The position numbers and the translations under genes were made by a program. Source: Chelonoidis abingdonii (Eukaryota; Chordata; Testudines; Testudinidae). Taken from it: a DNA stretch of 64,000 nucleotides. Below, in pieces: positions 38,880 to 59,600 of this stretch (position 1 is its first letter; every line of letters starts with the position of its first letter). The stretch spans positions 10,991,410 to 11,055,409 of the forward strand of contig NC_133782.1 in NCBI RefSeq assembly GCF_003597395.2, in the 5' to 3' direction. The notes beneath the pieces are model-generated. The model ran no database searches. It was not told the DNA's origin and saw only the letters and a program-made list of their open reading frames with translations.

Positions 38880-39285
38880 TGCAGGTGCGCGGAACTCCGG
38901 CAGGGGGCAGGCGCCTGGTTGAGCAATCGAACAGCGCCGAGATTGCGGGGGCGCCGGGCGGTGCTGCTGGGGCTGTCGGGGGTCTGAGACTAACGGCGAG
39001 GCCAGCGCACTTCCAGGCGCTAATCCCAGGGGAGCCACCGCCCCGGCCGCTCTTGCGACACGCGCTCACAGCCCCCTCCCCGCGGGCGGACCCCGGGCCC
39101 GCGCTTCCTGCGCCGCGGGTTCTCGTCCCTCCCAGCCCAGGGCGCAGCTGGGGATTGGCAGAGCCCAGCCTCTGGCTGACTCAGGCGCCGCCACCTTCCC
39201 TTAAGAGCTCGCGCCGGGGCGGGGGGGGGGGGACCGCCCCGGCCGCGCAGGAAGCAGCTGCAGCTCCAGGACCGCGGCGCTGAGC
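38880..39285 (+). promoter_or_regulatory. CTSZ: CTSZ promoter region, CpG-rich
   Basis: A CpG-rich block runs from about 38820 to 39700 across the first coding exon. Upstream of the ATG are TGACTCA at 39177-39183, inside GGCTGACTCAGG (an AP-1/MARE-like site), and an inverted CCAAT box ATTGG at 39154-39158. E-boxes CACGTG at 39473 and 39669 in intron 1 could be TFEB-type (CLEAR) sites. The motifs are visible; factor binding is inferred. Confidence 0.6.
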
Positions 39286-45696
<6,411 letters not shown>

Positions 45697-46135
45697 TTGT
45701 TTCTAGGGTTTATGGGGTACTTTCTGGATTTGAAATTTTATTTTCCCCTCCCCCCCCATCAAGGTGTGTGTGGTGTGTTTGTTTTTTTTTTGTTTGTTTG
45801 TTTTTTGTTTTTTTTTTTAATAAAAGGCAGTTTAACTATTCTGTAGTAAAGAATGACCAGGCAGTTAAGAGGAATTTGCTCAGATAACCATGATGATTTA
45901 GAAGTGGAAAAACTGCCTCTAAATTTTTAACTTGCACTGCATATTTAAAAGCAGCTGTTAAGACAAATTTGCTTATCCTCTGCTTTATGTGCCTGGTACT
46001 TACCAAGCAACATATCAGAAATTGTAAGTACAAATCCTCTCATTGGAAAAATCATTCTCACTTGTCAATATTTAATCTGAAGGAATATATAAGATTTGTT
46101 TTACACTTGTAATAAAGGAGGTTTTCCTTCTAGTA
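45697..46135 (+). other. CTSZ: CTSZ 3' UTR
   Basis: Follows the stop codon. Contains a T-rich/TG-rich tract and two poly(A) signals AATAAA, at 45819-45824 and 46111-46116. Use of one or both is inferred. Confidence 0.6.
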
Positions 46136-49100
46136 CAAACTTTAAAGTTTGCTCTAAGCAAGGGGTACTGATTTCTTCTAAAAATTTGGGTTTAGACTTG
46201 CAAATTATATACACAAAGTAAATATCACTGAGCTACATAAATACAGAAATCATACTATGTTTTTTGTTCTCTATTTTAAAACTGAGTCCCATAGTCACAT
46301 TCTGTTGTTTCACTAGTGCACGTCTTGCATTGCAGATTGTCATTTTTATCTGATTGAAAATGATGCAACAGTAACCAAATCTCTTTAAAACTACCGGAAA
46401 ATGTTTAATATAAGCACTGATTGTTATTGCCTGATGCTTTCTTTGCTCTAATTCTAGGCTTTGGTATTTGAATGGCTGTGCTATTTTTCTGTACAAGAAC
46501 AATGACAGTTTTTTTTAAGGGGGGCGGGGGGGATGGGAATAGGGTTCTAATGAGATATACCTTTTAACATGTGCTTTTACCATACGAGGAAAGATGGTAT
46601 GTTATCTTCCTCTTTCCTGCTTACTCAACCTTATGTGCCTAGTTCCCTAATGGTGTAAATTACAACCCAAACCATATCAACTATTAACTGAATCACAGTT
46701 GTTAAACTGACATTGTTTCTTATGTGAAGTGATTAGAGGGTACACAAGTGGATTGTAAGAGTTTAATGGAATTTGTTTCTCAGCATTAACTTAGTGGTAC
46801 CTATGGCAGCCTCTCTTGGCAGGGCACAGACAAGGTTTAAACAGAAGCTGTACTTTAGTTAAATGCCACCATGAGATGCCAATGAAGGATGGGTTGGGGA
46901 ATAGAGGCACCTTCAATGATCGCATATGTACATGAGTGAACTAAGGCCACCTACAATTGCACAGAAGCCAAGTGCCCCATGTCACCAAGGGTCCTGCTCT
47001 TGGACTGAGATGCTAATCAACCACAACCTACTACATGTTGCAGTATGTACTGAAGGTCACATTTACGTAGAACAGAGATTAGGGTCTGCATTTCAGGTAC
47101 TCTACAGGACAGCAGTGAGCTACAGACTTCTGTTTTCCATTTTGGCAAGTTAAGAAGAAACTGATCTTCCACTGTCTTAAAACATCTCTAATTTCAGGAG
47201 CCAGCTGCTTTTTTGTTAAATAAGTTTAATTGTTCATCTATGACCTACTAGTGAGGAGGCATATTACTCATCTACAGTTGTTTCATTGTGACATGGGCTT
47301 TATTTTACAAATTATTAGCTCCATCACTGTCCCGCTGATTTCTAACACCCTTGCTGCTGCTGCGATAAAGTAACACCAGGTCCAGTCTTTACCTTCAATC
47401 TCAGAGGGAGAAAATTGTCTCCTAAACTAGTTGCCCAGCAAAATACAGAGGACAGGCTAGGGGCCTATGATGCATATTAAAAACATGCAACATTGGTCTC
47501 AGGGATACAGTATCAGATGGGCCACAAGAGCTACATTCTGTTCCTAGTTCTGACAGATGTTCTTTGTGAGCTTGGCCAAATGCCTTTACTTTAGCTGTCA
47601 AAAAAGGATACTAAAACATTAAGGTTGCAAAATTAATAGTCTTTAGTTACATGATCATATTAGCATAATTCATATATGGAAAGTAAAGTTGCATGGATAA
47701 CCTCAGTTCTGCACTGCCTGACTCTTGAAAGCTCAACTTTGCACCCTTGCTATTCTTAAAATTAACTTTAAAAAACCATTTAAGGTTTACTAAAAATGTA
47801 AGTTCCACAATATGAAGCCACAGTGACCCAGATGGGTCATCAGCAGGGTTGTCCCTTGAGGTCCACACCACAGATCTTTCAAGTAGAGGCCAAAATATAA
47901 GTTGTTGGGGGCAACTCTAATTTTGACTTTTCCTAACTCTTGAAAGCTCAGCCTTAAGGTTTTTGTTTGTTTTTAACAGTAATGGGGAGGAGTTGGCTAT
48001 CTACCTCTGTGAAGCCATCACTGCTAGGGATGAGGTACACTAGCTGATCTTGGATTTCACTGCTAGTTGCTGACAGCAGAGTAATGATGAGATTGAAGAA
48101 TCCTAGGTTCCATTCCAGTTTCTGGAAAGGAGCATTTTAAAATAGATTATAAATCCTTTTATCTTCTGCCCCATGGCAGGTGAGTTAGGCTGCTTCCTCC
48201 TCACTGCCCAGGCATCAATAGGGGGAAAACAGAGAAATGCAAACATTCTCCCTCATTTCAGTCCAGTTGCCAGGAGTAGCAATTCCAAGGCAAGTCCTGC
48301 TTAGCTGCTACAGGCAGGGAAGGAGTATGCTCAGTACCAACTGAATGCTGCGGGAAACCTCTAACAAACCTCAACTGACCTTATGCAAACTGAATTTTCA
48401 GAAACCAAATGTGTGGATTTTCACGTGAACAGCAAAGACCATTTGCCTGAGAGCAGGATAATTCCTGCTTCAACACATGGAGGTAGTAGAGCTTCTCAGT
48501 GACACAGTGGTAAGAATTTTTTTCCAAACATGGGCAAAACATTGAGCATGGAAAACCACAATCTGAATGGTTATAATTTGGTAAAGTTATAAGCTATTGA
48601 AAATAATTTATAATGGAAAGCGTTAGCCACTTTGAAAGCTATTTATATGGCAGTCATGTCATGGAGTGCATTGTGCTAGGCACTGTAAGAAACGAACAAA
48701 AGCTTACAATTTAGAGGACAAGAGAAGAGATGACTATAGACACAGGAGAACAAGGAAACTGTATTGGTCAGCATGATAAGCACTAGTCTCGGCATACCAG
48801 TGGCCTAGCCATTTTTTGTAGGCATCACAGCAAAGGAGAGTTTTAAGGAAGATAATGAGGTCATTATCCTGAGGTTTACAGCAAGCCCCTCCCAACCACA
48901 AGGGGCAGGAGAGGACAATGCATGAAAGTGCTTGCTTTGAAAGTTAAGAGGACAATGGAGGTCAATCCAAGGCAGGAGTCAATGTCTCAACAGCAAATCA
49001 GAGATGGTAGTAGGGTGGGTATGAAAGGCTTTTAGAGTAAAGACAAACAGCTTCTGTTTGGTGAGACAGAAAATAGAGAGCTTATGGAAGACTGCAAAGA

Positions 49101-49797
49101 GTTAAAGTTAGGTGTCCCTTCTACCTACAATACTCCCAGAGGTGCCTGAAGCCTTGTATTTTAAATGTTGACAAAGCACTTCGGAATGCTCTAGCACCAA
49201 GAACTAGGAAGCACTAGGTATGCAAAAGATTCACCACCTTTGAGCAATGGGCCAGTGTTATGGTAGTAATAAAGTACAGTTGCTGCAGCAGCACTGACTC
49301 TGATCCCCCTTAGGAAGCACTGTCCCCTTTACTCAACTACTATAGATTACAGTCTGATAGAGAGTCCCACTTGTACTGGGAGAGAAGAAGGTTCTTGCAG
49401 TTCTGCAGAAGAGTCCACAAACAATGGCAAGTTATCTTGTGTATTAGTGCACCCATGCCTGCAGTATCTCATTACCAGAGACTCATGAACACATTTGGCT
49501 ACTCTGAGGGCTTGGTTTCTTTTTATGAATGTCACTCTAAACAACAATTTTATGCCCCTTGTTAGTTACAAGTGCAATTTATCTGGGTGAAATTAGGGCA
49601 TATAGATATCAACATTCCTTAAAATAGCATGGCAAGTTTGGCTTCTCTGTGCCCCCATTTTTTTCCTGCGTTTGTGTGCAAAACAACAAAACACCCCACA
49701 CAGTTATGTTTTAAAAAAATCAGGCTAACCATATAAAGTATAAGAGAGGTCTCTGTCAAAGTACTGTTTATAAAAATATAAATTAGAATCTCAATGG
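46136..49797. other. CTSZ-NELFCD convergent intergenic DNA
   Basis: No coding exon was recognised. It includes a MIR-like stretch near 47540-47640 and a CR1/L3-like stretch at about 48640-49080 (motif TGTGCTAGGCACTGTAAGAA). Unless NELFCD has a very long 3' UTR, this is gene-free. Confidence 0.55.
48640..49080. repeat. CR1/L3-like LINE 3'-region fragment
   Basis: Contains TGTGCTAGGCACTGTAAGAA, then AGCTTACAATTTAGAGGACA and a long purine-rich downstream part, like the untranslated tails of ancient CR1/L3 elements. Family identity is from memory and the ends are approximate. Confidence 0.4.
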
Positions 49798-50575
49798 TTT
49801 ATTTCCACAGCTCGTCTCCACACTAAATTAGTAAATGCTAAAGTAATAAAAAAAAGCTACACCAAGAATGTTTAGAAATATTCAGATAATTTAGCTACAG
49901 TACCAACTGTGACATGGTAATGAAACTTACCAGTAATGTTTAACACATCTATTAAAAAAAAAAGATAGAATTCTGAACAAGGCTGCTTGCACACAGGATT
50001 TGTCTCTCAGTACAGAACGAGCCTTGATTATTACAACTCAGTTTGTGTTCCACAACACACCTAGTTTTTCAGAAGGTAATTTTGTAGAATATTCAGAACA
50101 CTCACCTGTGGAACGGAATGACAAGAAAAATCATCCTGGGTTCTCCGCAGCACAGGACTGTGTGCTCATCAAATCACAAGATCAAAGCCTACAGTCACTA
50201 GAAAAGTGTGTGTGTGTGTGAGATCAGTAGAAGAAACTTCTACAAGCTGTGAAAGTAACAAAAAACATTCCTTGAAATATGACTGTATTTCTCATGCTGT
50301 TCTTAGGCTGGCAAACTGATTTTTGTAATAAAAATGTCCTGAAGTATTAATCCATGTGTGGATTGACCCTTTCCCAAAGATGCAATAGAAGACCTCCAGA
50401 ACAAAGTTCAAAGTTACTGTGCAATATGAATCAGCAAGCATCTCTACGCTTCTTCCTTGTTGGCTGCCACTGTGTAATCCAACTAGAGAACCCTACTGGT
50501 GGTGGGCATAGCAAGGAAATGATTGTCCATAACCTCAGTATTCATGGTGCTCTGCATTCTTGTTTTATCGCTTCC
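49798..50575 (-). other. NELFCD: Probable NELFCD 3' UTR
   Basis: Downstream of the NELFCD stop codon on the minus strand. TTTATT at 49798-49803 (AATAAA on the coding strand) is the first good poly(A) signal I see, giving a 3' UTR near 0.8 kb. Confidence 0.45.
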
Positions 50576-50610
50576 TTAGTTCACCATAATGAAGTTAGAT
50601 TTGCAATGAG
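50576..50610 (-). CDS. NELFCD: NELFCD last coding exon
   Basis: 35 bp. Encodes the rest of an Ala codon, [10 protein letters not shown] and TAA (50576-50578). It was identified by its match to the invariant C-terminus; the acceptor is TTTTTCAAG. Too short to be found as an open frame alone. Confidence 0.92.
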
Positions 50611-53600
50611 CTTGAAAAAAAGATTTAAAAAAATTGTTCAGCATGTTGTTTTAGTTATAACTGCTTTCATGTGCAATGTCTACATTATATAATTGGTTTG
50701 TGACAACTCAGTAGGTTAAAGTCTAGGGAACAGATTGACCCTTTTTGTTCTCAGGCGTGAGTGTGCTATAGAGGCAATAGGAAGGGACTTGCTCTGCCAT
50801 GCAGCAGCCTCTCTAGAAGCACCAGTGAAGGACTTTCAAAGGAAGTCCCATCCAGCCATCCCTGATTAACAGAAAATCTCTCCACATGGGTCTTTAGGAG
50901 GAAAGGGAAACTAGAATGTACACAATAGTGCCTGTATAATATATTCTATTAACTGTAATCCCCTTCCCAGAAACATCTTCAGAATGTAAGGGCGTACATA
51001 AGGGAGTGAGGAGGGAACAAACATCTTACCTATGAATTCTGTGACAGGGTCATGTTCACCTTCTGTTTTAATAGTGCCTGCAATGCTTTCATTCTCTAAG
51101 ATTGGAAGGAAAAGCTGCACGAAGTCTGAGGTATATGGAGGAGCAATCACATCCAGTACCTGAGATGTCAGACAGAAAACTGTGGGTTACTTTTCCAGTC
51201 TGGTGATTGGCAGAGACAACTGATCTGTGTTATCCTCCTTCCTTAAATCAAACTGTTGGTATGTTACTAATTCACATTTCTTTCACACCACCTCTAGTCT
51301 CCAGCCATGCTTTGGCCATGTGCTGCCTCTAGCTTTCTGATGTTGCAGACAAACCTGTTTAGATCACTACGGGAACTCCTGCCCTCTGAAAACAGTATGC
51401 CATGTCCTAGGGAGTGTCCAGTGTTAAGTATCTCTCTCAAAATCTGATGTGTCTTGAAATATGGGTATTTGTAAAAATCATTGGTTTGGATTAGACTATT
51501 GGTAGAAATTACCAACGGATATAAAATCTATATTAAATCTCATCTGGATGTGTGTTAGTTGTCTCTTTTCAAAGCAAAGCCAACAAAAAGAGCTACATGA
51601 ATAAAAGTGAGCAGCTGACCTCAGTAACAAAGTATCTAATGAGTGAGATGTCTGTGTCTAGTTTCTCCAGACACTTGCGTATATAACCGACAACAGGTAG
51701 GACATATCCCCGACTGAGTAAGTGAACCATTCTGTCCAGAAGGGTTTTCTTCAATTCCAGCTGAAAAGATGAGAGGAAAAAAAGCCATGCATTTGAATCA
51801 GAATAACCTAAAAAAGGTGTTATTGTTCATCCTTATCATTTCAGTCTGTCAAGTAACTTTTTCTGATGACATAATATTCTTGAAGCAAGTTCCACTGGGA
51901 ATGTTGGTGCAGCAAGATCAGTCATCATGAGTCTAACAGATAAGGAGCAACATAAAGAACAAATCCTTTAAGTATCACCTGTTCCATGACATCAAGCTGG
52001 GAGTGTTCCGTTTCAAAAAGCTTGACAAGAAGTTGCAGAACTTGGGGGTGAAGCAGCTGATGGCATGTGCTGATCTGCAAACATGAGGTAGTGTTAGGAT
52101 CACCAGTACTTCTCCTTTAAAAGACAGTTATTCAAGCAGGCTTACCCTTATTTTCAGTTATTGATCCAGTGCTCAGTACAGAATTCTTCAGGACTGGATG
52201 TGTACAACTGCTATTCATCCCTTTGCGGGCTAGAGTTGCCAACTCCATGGGATTTGCTCCAGGAAATCACATCTCATAGTACCAAGCAGTTAACTTGGGG
52301 TACTGAAATTGATTTATCTCAGTAAATTTACTGGGTTACAGTAAACTGACTGATGTAATCTAGTGTGAACCTTCAACGGACTTTGGATCAGGCCCTTAGA
52401 ATCATTCCACTCACAAACCTAAACATTGCCATTACCATCACCACCCAGTAACATATCCCTTAAGGTCTTACCTCGTCTAGTAATGCCAGATGCACTGGAG
52501 TGTGATCAGTCTGAAGCTGAAAATATCGTGGTTCTGACACTGTCCAGTCCACCCACTTTAATACACCCATTGCCACCACAGGAAACCTAAATAGAATAAG
52601 CTCCATTAGACAAACTGATTTTAGATACTCCATCCTAAAGTGTGGTCTTAGTCTTGCCTACAATCAGCTTAAAGTTTCATAATTAACTTAGATTAGAATT
52701 AATACTCAGAGAGGAAAAGAAATACTCTTCCTGCTACCAGCATGTTCACAACAGGCTACACTGATAAAACAGAAGGAGAGACACAGCCTAGAGAAATTCC
52801 TTTTCCCTTCACAAGGATGCTCCTTCAGCAGAGAATGATATTTCCCATACACAGTGGGCAAGAAGAGCTTTCTCCAATGTACTTTAAGGCTGAGCAGGCC
52901 CAAGAATGTTCCAGTCAGACTATTCAACATCAGCTGTCTCAGACTTGGGGAAGGACTGGTGTGTGCATGTGTGTAAGGATTGTTGTGCTGAGAAAGATTC
53001 ATTAGGTAGGAAAAAGTGACTCCAGTGTGACTCATCTCCTTCCAACTGTACAAATGCACAGTCTCTACAGTACAGAACATTTCAGTTTGGAGAATGGAGT
53101 AATAAGATGGAGGTAGACCAAGCTGACTTGATTACAGATTTATCCTGATGAGGTATATTTGAAGCCTCAATGTTGCTTACACCTTGCAAATGTGGCCATG
53201 AGACAGATCTTTCACACATCTGCTCAGAATGATGGTACTCCTAATACTGCCCACAAGGAAGCAGCTGCTCTGGAAAAGTGAGCTGTGAATAGAAATGGAA
53301 ATAACTTCCCAGTTCAACATTCCCAGAAAAGGTCTTTTTGGACCTAGTTATCTATTCAGAACACAGCAATTATGTCAGGACTTATTACTGAGAAATACAC
53401 CTTCCTAGGAACAGCAATTTTGAAGAATGAAGGAGTTTCATAAAAAATATGCAGCTATATTACATAATACAGAAAGGAAAGAGAAGCAAGAAAAAACAGA
53501 CAGAAGCCAACATCTAAATAGCTATCCTCTGAAGCTAGAAACATGCATAGCATTATGAATTACAAAACAGAGCTAGTTGCAGCTTTCACTATTTGCTGCC

Positions 53601-56600
53601 TTTATTACAATGTAAATTGTACTTTCTTGTTAACAGAAGAGAGTTTCACTTAGAAATAGACTTTCTACCTACCTGATGCACTGATAGAGGGTGCTCAGCT
53701 CTGCAACCAGCTCTGAAGCTCCTTTGTTTTCGTTGCAGCACAGATTGTGAACCGTTTCAACAGCTTTTGAAGTCGATTTGAGCTCGTCTTTGTTTATGCT
53801 CACTCTCTTGTTCTAAAATATTTAGAATTAAGCTCTGAATGCAAGACTTGTGAATTTATAGGAAATTGTTGGCCATTTAGGGAAAGAGTTATTATATGAC
53901 ACGTCTCACATAGCTTTACCTTTCTCAATGCTGAAATCTGTATATAATTTGTGAAGTTACCAAAGTACAGATGACTGTAAAGTACTAAAAATGTTTCTCT
54001 TGTATTATTAAAATTATTATTTTCATAATTTTAAATTAATTCATTTGCTTCTAAAAGCAGAGTTCAGATTTTCTAGCACAGCACAGACCTGCGTTGCTAC
54101 TCTAAGATATAATGGCAAAAAACCCCAAACATCTAATTCCAAACTTTTACTCTACTGACCTAATCTACAAAAGACCTGGAGTTCCCATTTTTTTCAGTTG
54201 GAGCTGGGGGTATTTAACTTCTCCAAAAAAATCAGGTGCACACAATTTCACCCTAAGCAATGATGGAACTTAAAACAACAAGCCTGGATTTTCCTTAAGT
54301 AGATATGCAGATAATGCATTAACTTTAACTTCTACACAAAGAATCTGATATTACCTTTTTCCACGTCTCTACTACACTGGCTGCATATGCTAATATGTGG
54401 ATATATTTGTGTTTATGGTCCTGATTGATCTTAGCACCTGGCTTAAATAGTGACTGCATGAAAAGGTCCAGAAAGGCAGGTACTCGAATCTGTGAAGGAA
54501 ACACAGGGTATCATTAGTGCAACAGATTAAAAAGCACCAAATAAATATCTGCATCTTGTGTACACACAGAGAATAGGATACAATACTGCATTATCTGCTG
54601 AGTGATAAACCAGACGGTTTAATGGGTCATATTTTTAAAGGGACACAAATCAAAGTGCTGGCACAAAGTGGAGGGTACAATGAATAGCACTGAGAATACT
54701 ATTTAGGTATCTAAATGTTCCTGTTTATTACTTGAACTCCATACATAATCAGGTAGTTAGAAATCTAAACAGTGTAATTGCACCTGTAATTAACTGTGCC
54801 CATAACAGACTGAGGACACAAAATTATAAGTCACTTTTTAAACTCTGACCTAATAGATTTTTTCCATATTTAACTTTGGGGAAGTGTTGTAAAAGCATTC
54901 TTAATTTGATGCTACAAATAGCATGTTCACATTTCTGTATCCCTTAATGAGAGGAGTCTCCATAATGAGTAACTGAGTGCTAGCAAAGGGCAGCACTTAT
55001 AACTCTCTCTTATTTTGGTGCTTGTACAGCACCTTGCGCAATGGGGCCTGAAGCCCTGAGTAAGGCCTTGAGATGCTTATGTCACAGAAATAAGAAGAAA
55101 AACTTAACAGTATAAAGAGGTAACTACGAACCAGTTCTACTGGAGGTGGGTCCATGCTTGTAAACATCTTGAACAGGACTGTGATGTCCGCTGGATTCAG
55201 AGCTCCTTTGGATAACATGGCACCGAGCGCTTGACATGCTCGAGGGTAGGAGGCTGCAGTACCCAGAGCTAGAGTGATCTGACTAGCATCGTGGCCTCTT
55301 GGTAAAGAGCAAGACACACATGGGCATTATATTTTTCTTACACAGAAACTGAAACATGTTAATTTTAACCTCAGAAACATATCGATAGACTAATCAGTGT
55401 TTGTCACCTACTGTGCAGAAGAGAGCCTTAAAGACTGAACCCTTTCCTCAGTGAGGCCTTGGCTACACTGGCGCTTTACAGCACTGCAACTTTCTCGCTC
55501 AGGAGTGTGAAAAAACACCCCCCTGAGCGCAGCAAGTTACAGCACTGTAAAGCACCATTGTAAACAGTGCCCCAGCACTGGGAGCACAGCTCCCAGCGCT
55601 GTAAGCTAATCCCCTTGGGGAAGTGGAGTACCTGCAGCGCTGAGAGAGCTCTCTCCCAGTGCTGGGGCCACAACCACACTCGAAACTTCAAAGTGCTGCT
55701 GCAGGAGCGCTCCCGCAGCAGCGCTTTGGAGTTTCGAGTGTAGCCAAGCCCTGAGATAATACTAATGTGGCTACAGTAGGGAATAAAAGATTTGCATAGG
55801 ATATTTTAACACGTTTTACACAGAACATCGACATTACTTAATTCTTTCATAATGGCTACTTCAGATATCCCAACACAGGAAAAAGGGCTTGTTTGTTGCT
55901 CTGTAGATATTTGTTTATTGACCACACCTGAGCAGCTCTCTTACTGTGCAGCTTTATCCTACTATGAGCAGGATGAAGAAATTTAGGAATTCTCTATTTC
56001 AATCAAGAATGGGCAAAGCTGACATTTTGTGACTTATCATACTTTTACCAGTGAAATTCTGCTCATGTGAGAAAGACAAATTAACAAGGACTTACTTCTC
56101 GTGAGCAAATCGCTGAACTTCCTGAGCAATCCTGTGCACAGCAGACCCACCTTGCTCTTCTTGGGCTAATATGGACATCATAGACTGAGCAAAGAGATAT
56201 GTGTGTTCTCCATGGCAAACCATTTTCTGTAAACACATTCAGGGAGATATTATTCGCCAATGTGAAAAATCTGGGTCACCCTTCAACAAATATATTGCCT
56301 TAATAGCAGCAGCAAGGGTTAGTTATGGTACTAAATAACTGAGTAAGATGTAATGTAAATGGAAAGGTGATAACATAAAAAAATCAAGTAAAGAATGACA
56401 TCCTTGTATGTGATGCTATTCCAGGACAAGCTACATCTAGAGCTCCTGCTTCACTTTACTACCCAACATAAAAGGCTTCTTAGAATTCTCTCTCCTTCAC
56501 CCAACTGACAGATCTCCTGGTTGTCCAGTATTTCTCTTACTAAATTTAGAGAATGAATTAGCATTAAGCTATCCAAACCTCACATGCACTTGTCACAGTT

Positions 56601-59600
56601 CAGGGCAACTGCATCTGTATTTTCCCTCAGTGGTACCCCAAAGGTACCCACCCTCAGGCATCCCACTCCGCATCTGCTGCCTCTCTTGGATGGACAGACG
56701 TGTCTCTATCCCTTCTGACTGGGGTATTCCCAGGCCTCAGTTCCCTTGACTTTACTGTGTAATTCCTAGCACAGAAAGGTTGCCCTGGGACACCTGCATG
56801 CTCTCTCTTCAGGATGGATAACAGTACAATTGCTTGAGATAAGTTACCGCATAGTTCTTTCTAAGCAAGCCTACTTTATTCTTAAGAGAATACCTATTAA
56901 AAACAATAAGAGACACACATGCTAATAAGATTACCAGAGTTTATCCCAACTCTCACATGGGCTTTGGCAAATGCAGTCTTTTAATACCCCATCTGTCATA
57001 AGTAGATAGGTAAGGTAAGGGTTAATTTTCTTTTCCTTTAAAGGGGGAACAAAGAGAACCAAACACCTGACCAGAGGACCAATCAGAGAACTGGATTGTT
57101 TAAAGTCAGGGGCGGGAATTTGTATACTCGGGCTTTGTTGGTTTTCTCGGCTATGGGAACAAGTTTTTATCTTATACTCCATCTTATCTCTAATGTTCTC
57201 ACTAAAAGTCTGTGAGTACAAAGGAAACAAAGTAATTCGACTAATGAGGAGCTTTTGTGTTTGTATACAGATTGGATTGCTATGTCTTTGTTGTTTTCCT
57301 CGGCTCGTGAGAAAACAATGCTTTGGCTTCTAACTACTCTGCTTTCAACCCTTCTCCAAATCTGTGAGTACAAAAGGAAGCTAAAGTAATTCGGGCTATG
57401 AGGAGCTGGTGTTTGTAAACTCTCGCGGGATGAAATAAACGCTTATCGCTTGGAAGCAGAAAACAGGTTTTTGGTAACGCGCAAGCTAGACCAGGAGGAC
57501 GCCTGGAAGGGAGGGGGAGGGTTATCTTTCTCTCTGCTCTGAGACTCCCAAGGGTTGGGAATCTGGGGGTCCCCCAAGAGCATGTTGAGGACACCAGAGA
57601 AGGAAAGGTGGTTCAGGCTATAATTCCGACCTGGTGGCAGAGCCTATCAGATTAAGCTGGAGATGGCTTAGAGGATTCTGCTAGTACTCATATTGAACTC
57701 TAGGTAAACTCGAGGAATTTATACTAGACATGGTCGGCAGGGTGGGATTACAACACCAAAACTCCTCAATAGCCGAATTACTTTGCTTCCTTTTGTACTC
57801 ACAGATGTTTAGGAGAAGGGTGAAGAGCAGAGGTAGTTAGAAGCCAAGCTTGTTTTCTCACAGCCGAGAAAACAACAAAGACATAGCAATCCACATCTTA
57901 CTGACAACACAAAGCTCTCATAGCGATATTACTTTGTTTTCCTTTTGTACTCCAGACTTTTGTTAGAAATATTTGAGATAAGATGGAGTTAGAAGAAACT
58001 TTGTACCCAGAGCCGAGAAAACAACAAAAGACCCCGAGTATACAAATTCCCGCCCCTGACTTTAAACAATCCAGTTCTCTGATTGGTCCTCTGGTCAGGT
58101 GTTTGGTTCTCTTTGTTCCCCCTTTAAAGGAAAAGAAAATTAACCCTTACCTTACCTATCTACTTATGACACCATCCTAGGGGCATCCTTGTGGTTACAA
58201 GTTCATCAGAGCTTTAGCTCAGAACAAGCACACAGTCTTATGAGGCCTCAGCAGGCCAAGTCCTTCCAATTCTCCCCTAAGCACTGGGACCCTCCATGAA
58301 CCAGGAGTCCCGTCCATTTGCTGGAACAGGAAGAAGGCCCTGATGCATATTAAACCCCAGGCTTTTATCCAGAAGTATTTCCTTTGTCTGTTGGTCCCTG
58401 AAGAATCCAATATGAACTAGTATATTTATTTCTCTGCAGAAGGGTGACTTCAAAGGGTTGATAATGGAGGAAGTCCAAGAACCCACCCTCCCTCCTACTA
58501 GGGAAGGTACATACACTGCCACACCACAAACAAAACTGCATTTTACTATAATGTTCCCAAAGGTGTTAACCCTAATGAATGAGGTTTAATTTAGTAACAG
58601 AGCAACATCAGCAAATTCCCAGTCCCAGACTTTCCCCCAGAAACTTGCATCTTGTACTGCCCAGTCCTCCCCTGGACAACACAAATTCATATAATGTCTA
58701 CAATTTTATTAATAGAAAATGATACGCACAAATCCCAAATGGAGTTTCCCAAACACTTCAATCTAAGCACTGTTGGATGCTGAGGAATTTCTAAGAGCTG
58801 CTGCCTTGAGCACCTGCATTACAACCAACATCCTTCTGGGTCTAGATTTTCCAGAGCACTACAGTTATGCCAGGTCCTGATACCCCCCTGGGAACTGACA
58901 GCATGTCAGTCAGGACACGGTGATACTGCTGAAAGCATAATGGGTTCTAAAATTCCTGCTAGACTTCTGCACCTTCAAATTATTCAGATTAATAAACCTC
59001 AAGAAGTGTCATCTCAGCGGCCCATACAAACCCTGGTGGTCAAGACTTTGAACAGTATAAAAGCTATTTTTGATGCATAACTCTTGGTCTACAGTTTTTT
59101 CTGGGGGCCCATAAACAAGGCTGCATAACCATTTCACAACATTTTGAAGATACACTGAAGTTTCTACACCATCACCAGGGAAGCAGAGAGATTCCGTTTG
59201 ACAAAAGATAAAAAGACACTTACCGCAAACTCTGGGAGGTTCTTCTCAAGGTTTTCTTCCCCTCCATCTAAAATTGTAGCCAGAGAAGTACGTAGCACTC
59301 GAGAAAAGACTTCTAATTGCTGACATGCTGTTGATACACTGGTTATTTCCCCTTGATAACCAGCATCAGATATAAGCTATAACAACCAACAACACTTAAA
59401 ATGATTTTTGTATCTCAGCACATCTTAGGAAGATTGGGTGAAAATACACCGCACAGAATGTTAAATGAGTCTCTGCATACTCTCCATGGAATCCAGCTAA
59501 TACAAATAAACAATCATCAGCATCTAGACACTGACTGAAAAATATGGTAACAGGACAGGTGGATAAACCCAAATCATATAACATTCCCTGTACTTTCTGA

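Larger units (their letters stand above)
56227..59223 (-). other. NELFCD: NELFCD large intron, repeat-filled
   Basis: GT..AG intron. It contains an LTR-like palindrome (56994-58171) that appears to have landed in an older LTR-like repeat (from about 56591). Confidence 0.8.

Noticed and set aside
38644..39283. Long GC-rich frames over the CTSZ promoter
   Set aside because: Overlapping frames on both strands with low-complexity composition, typical of CpG islands.
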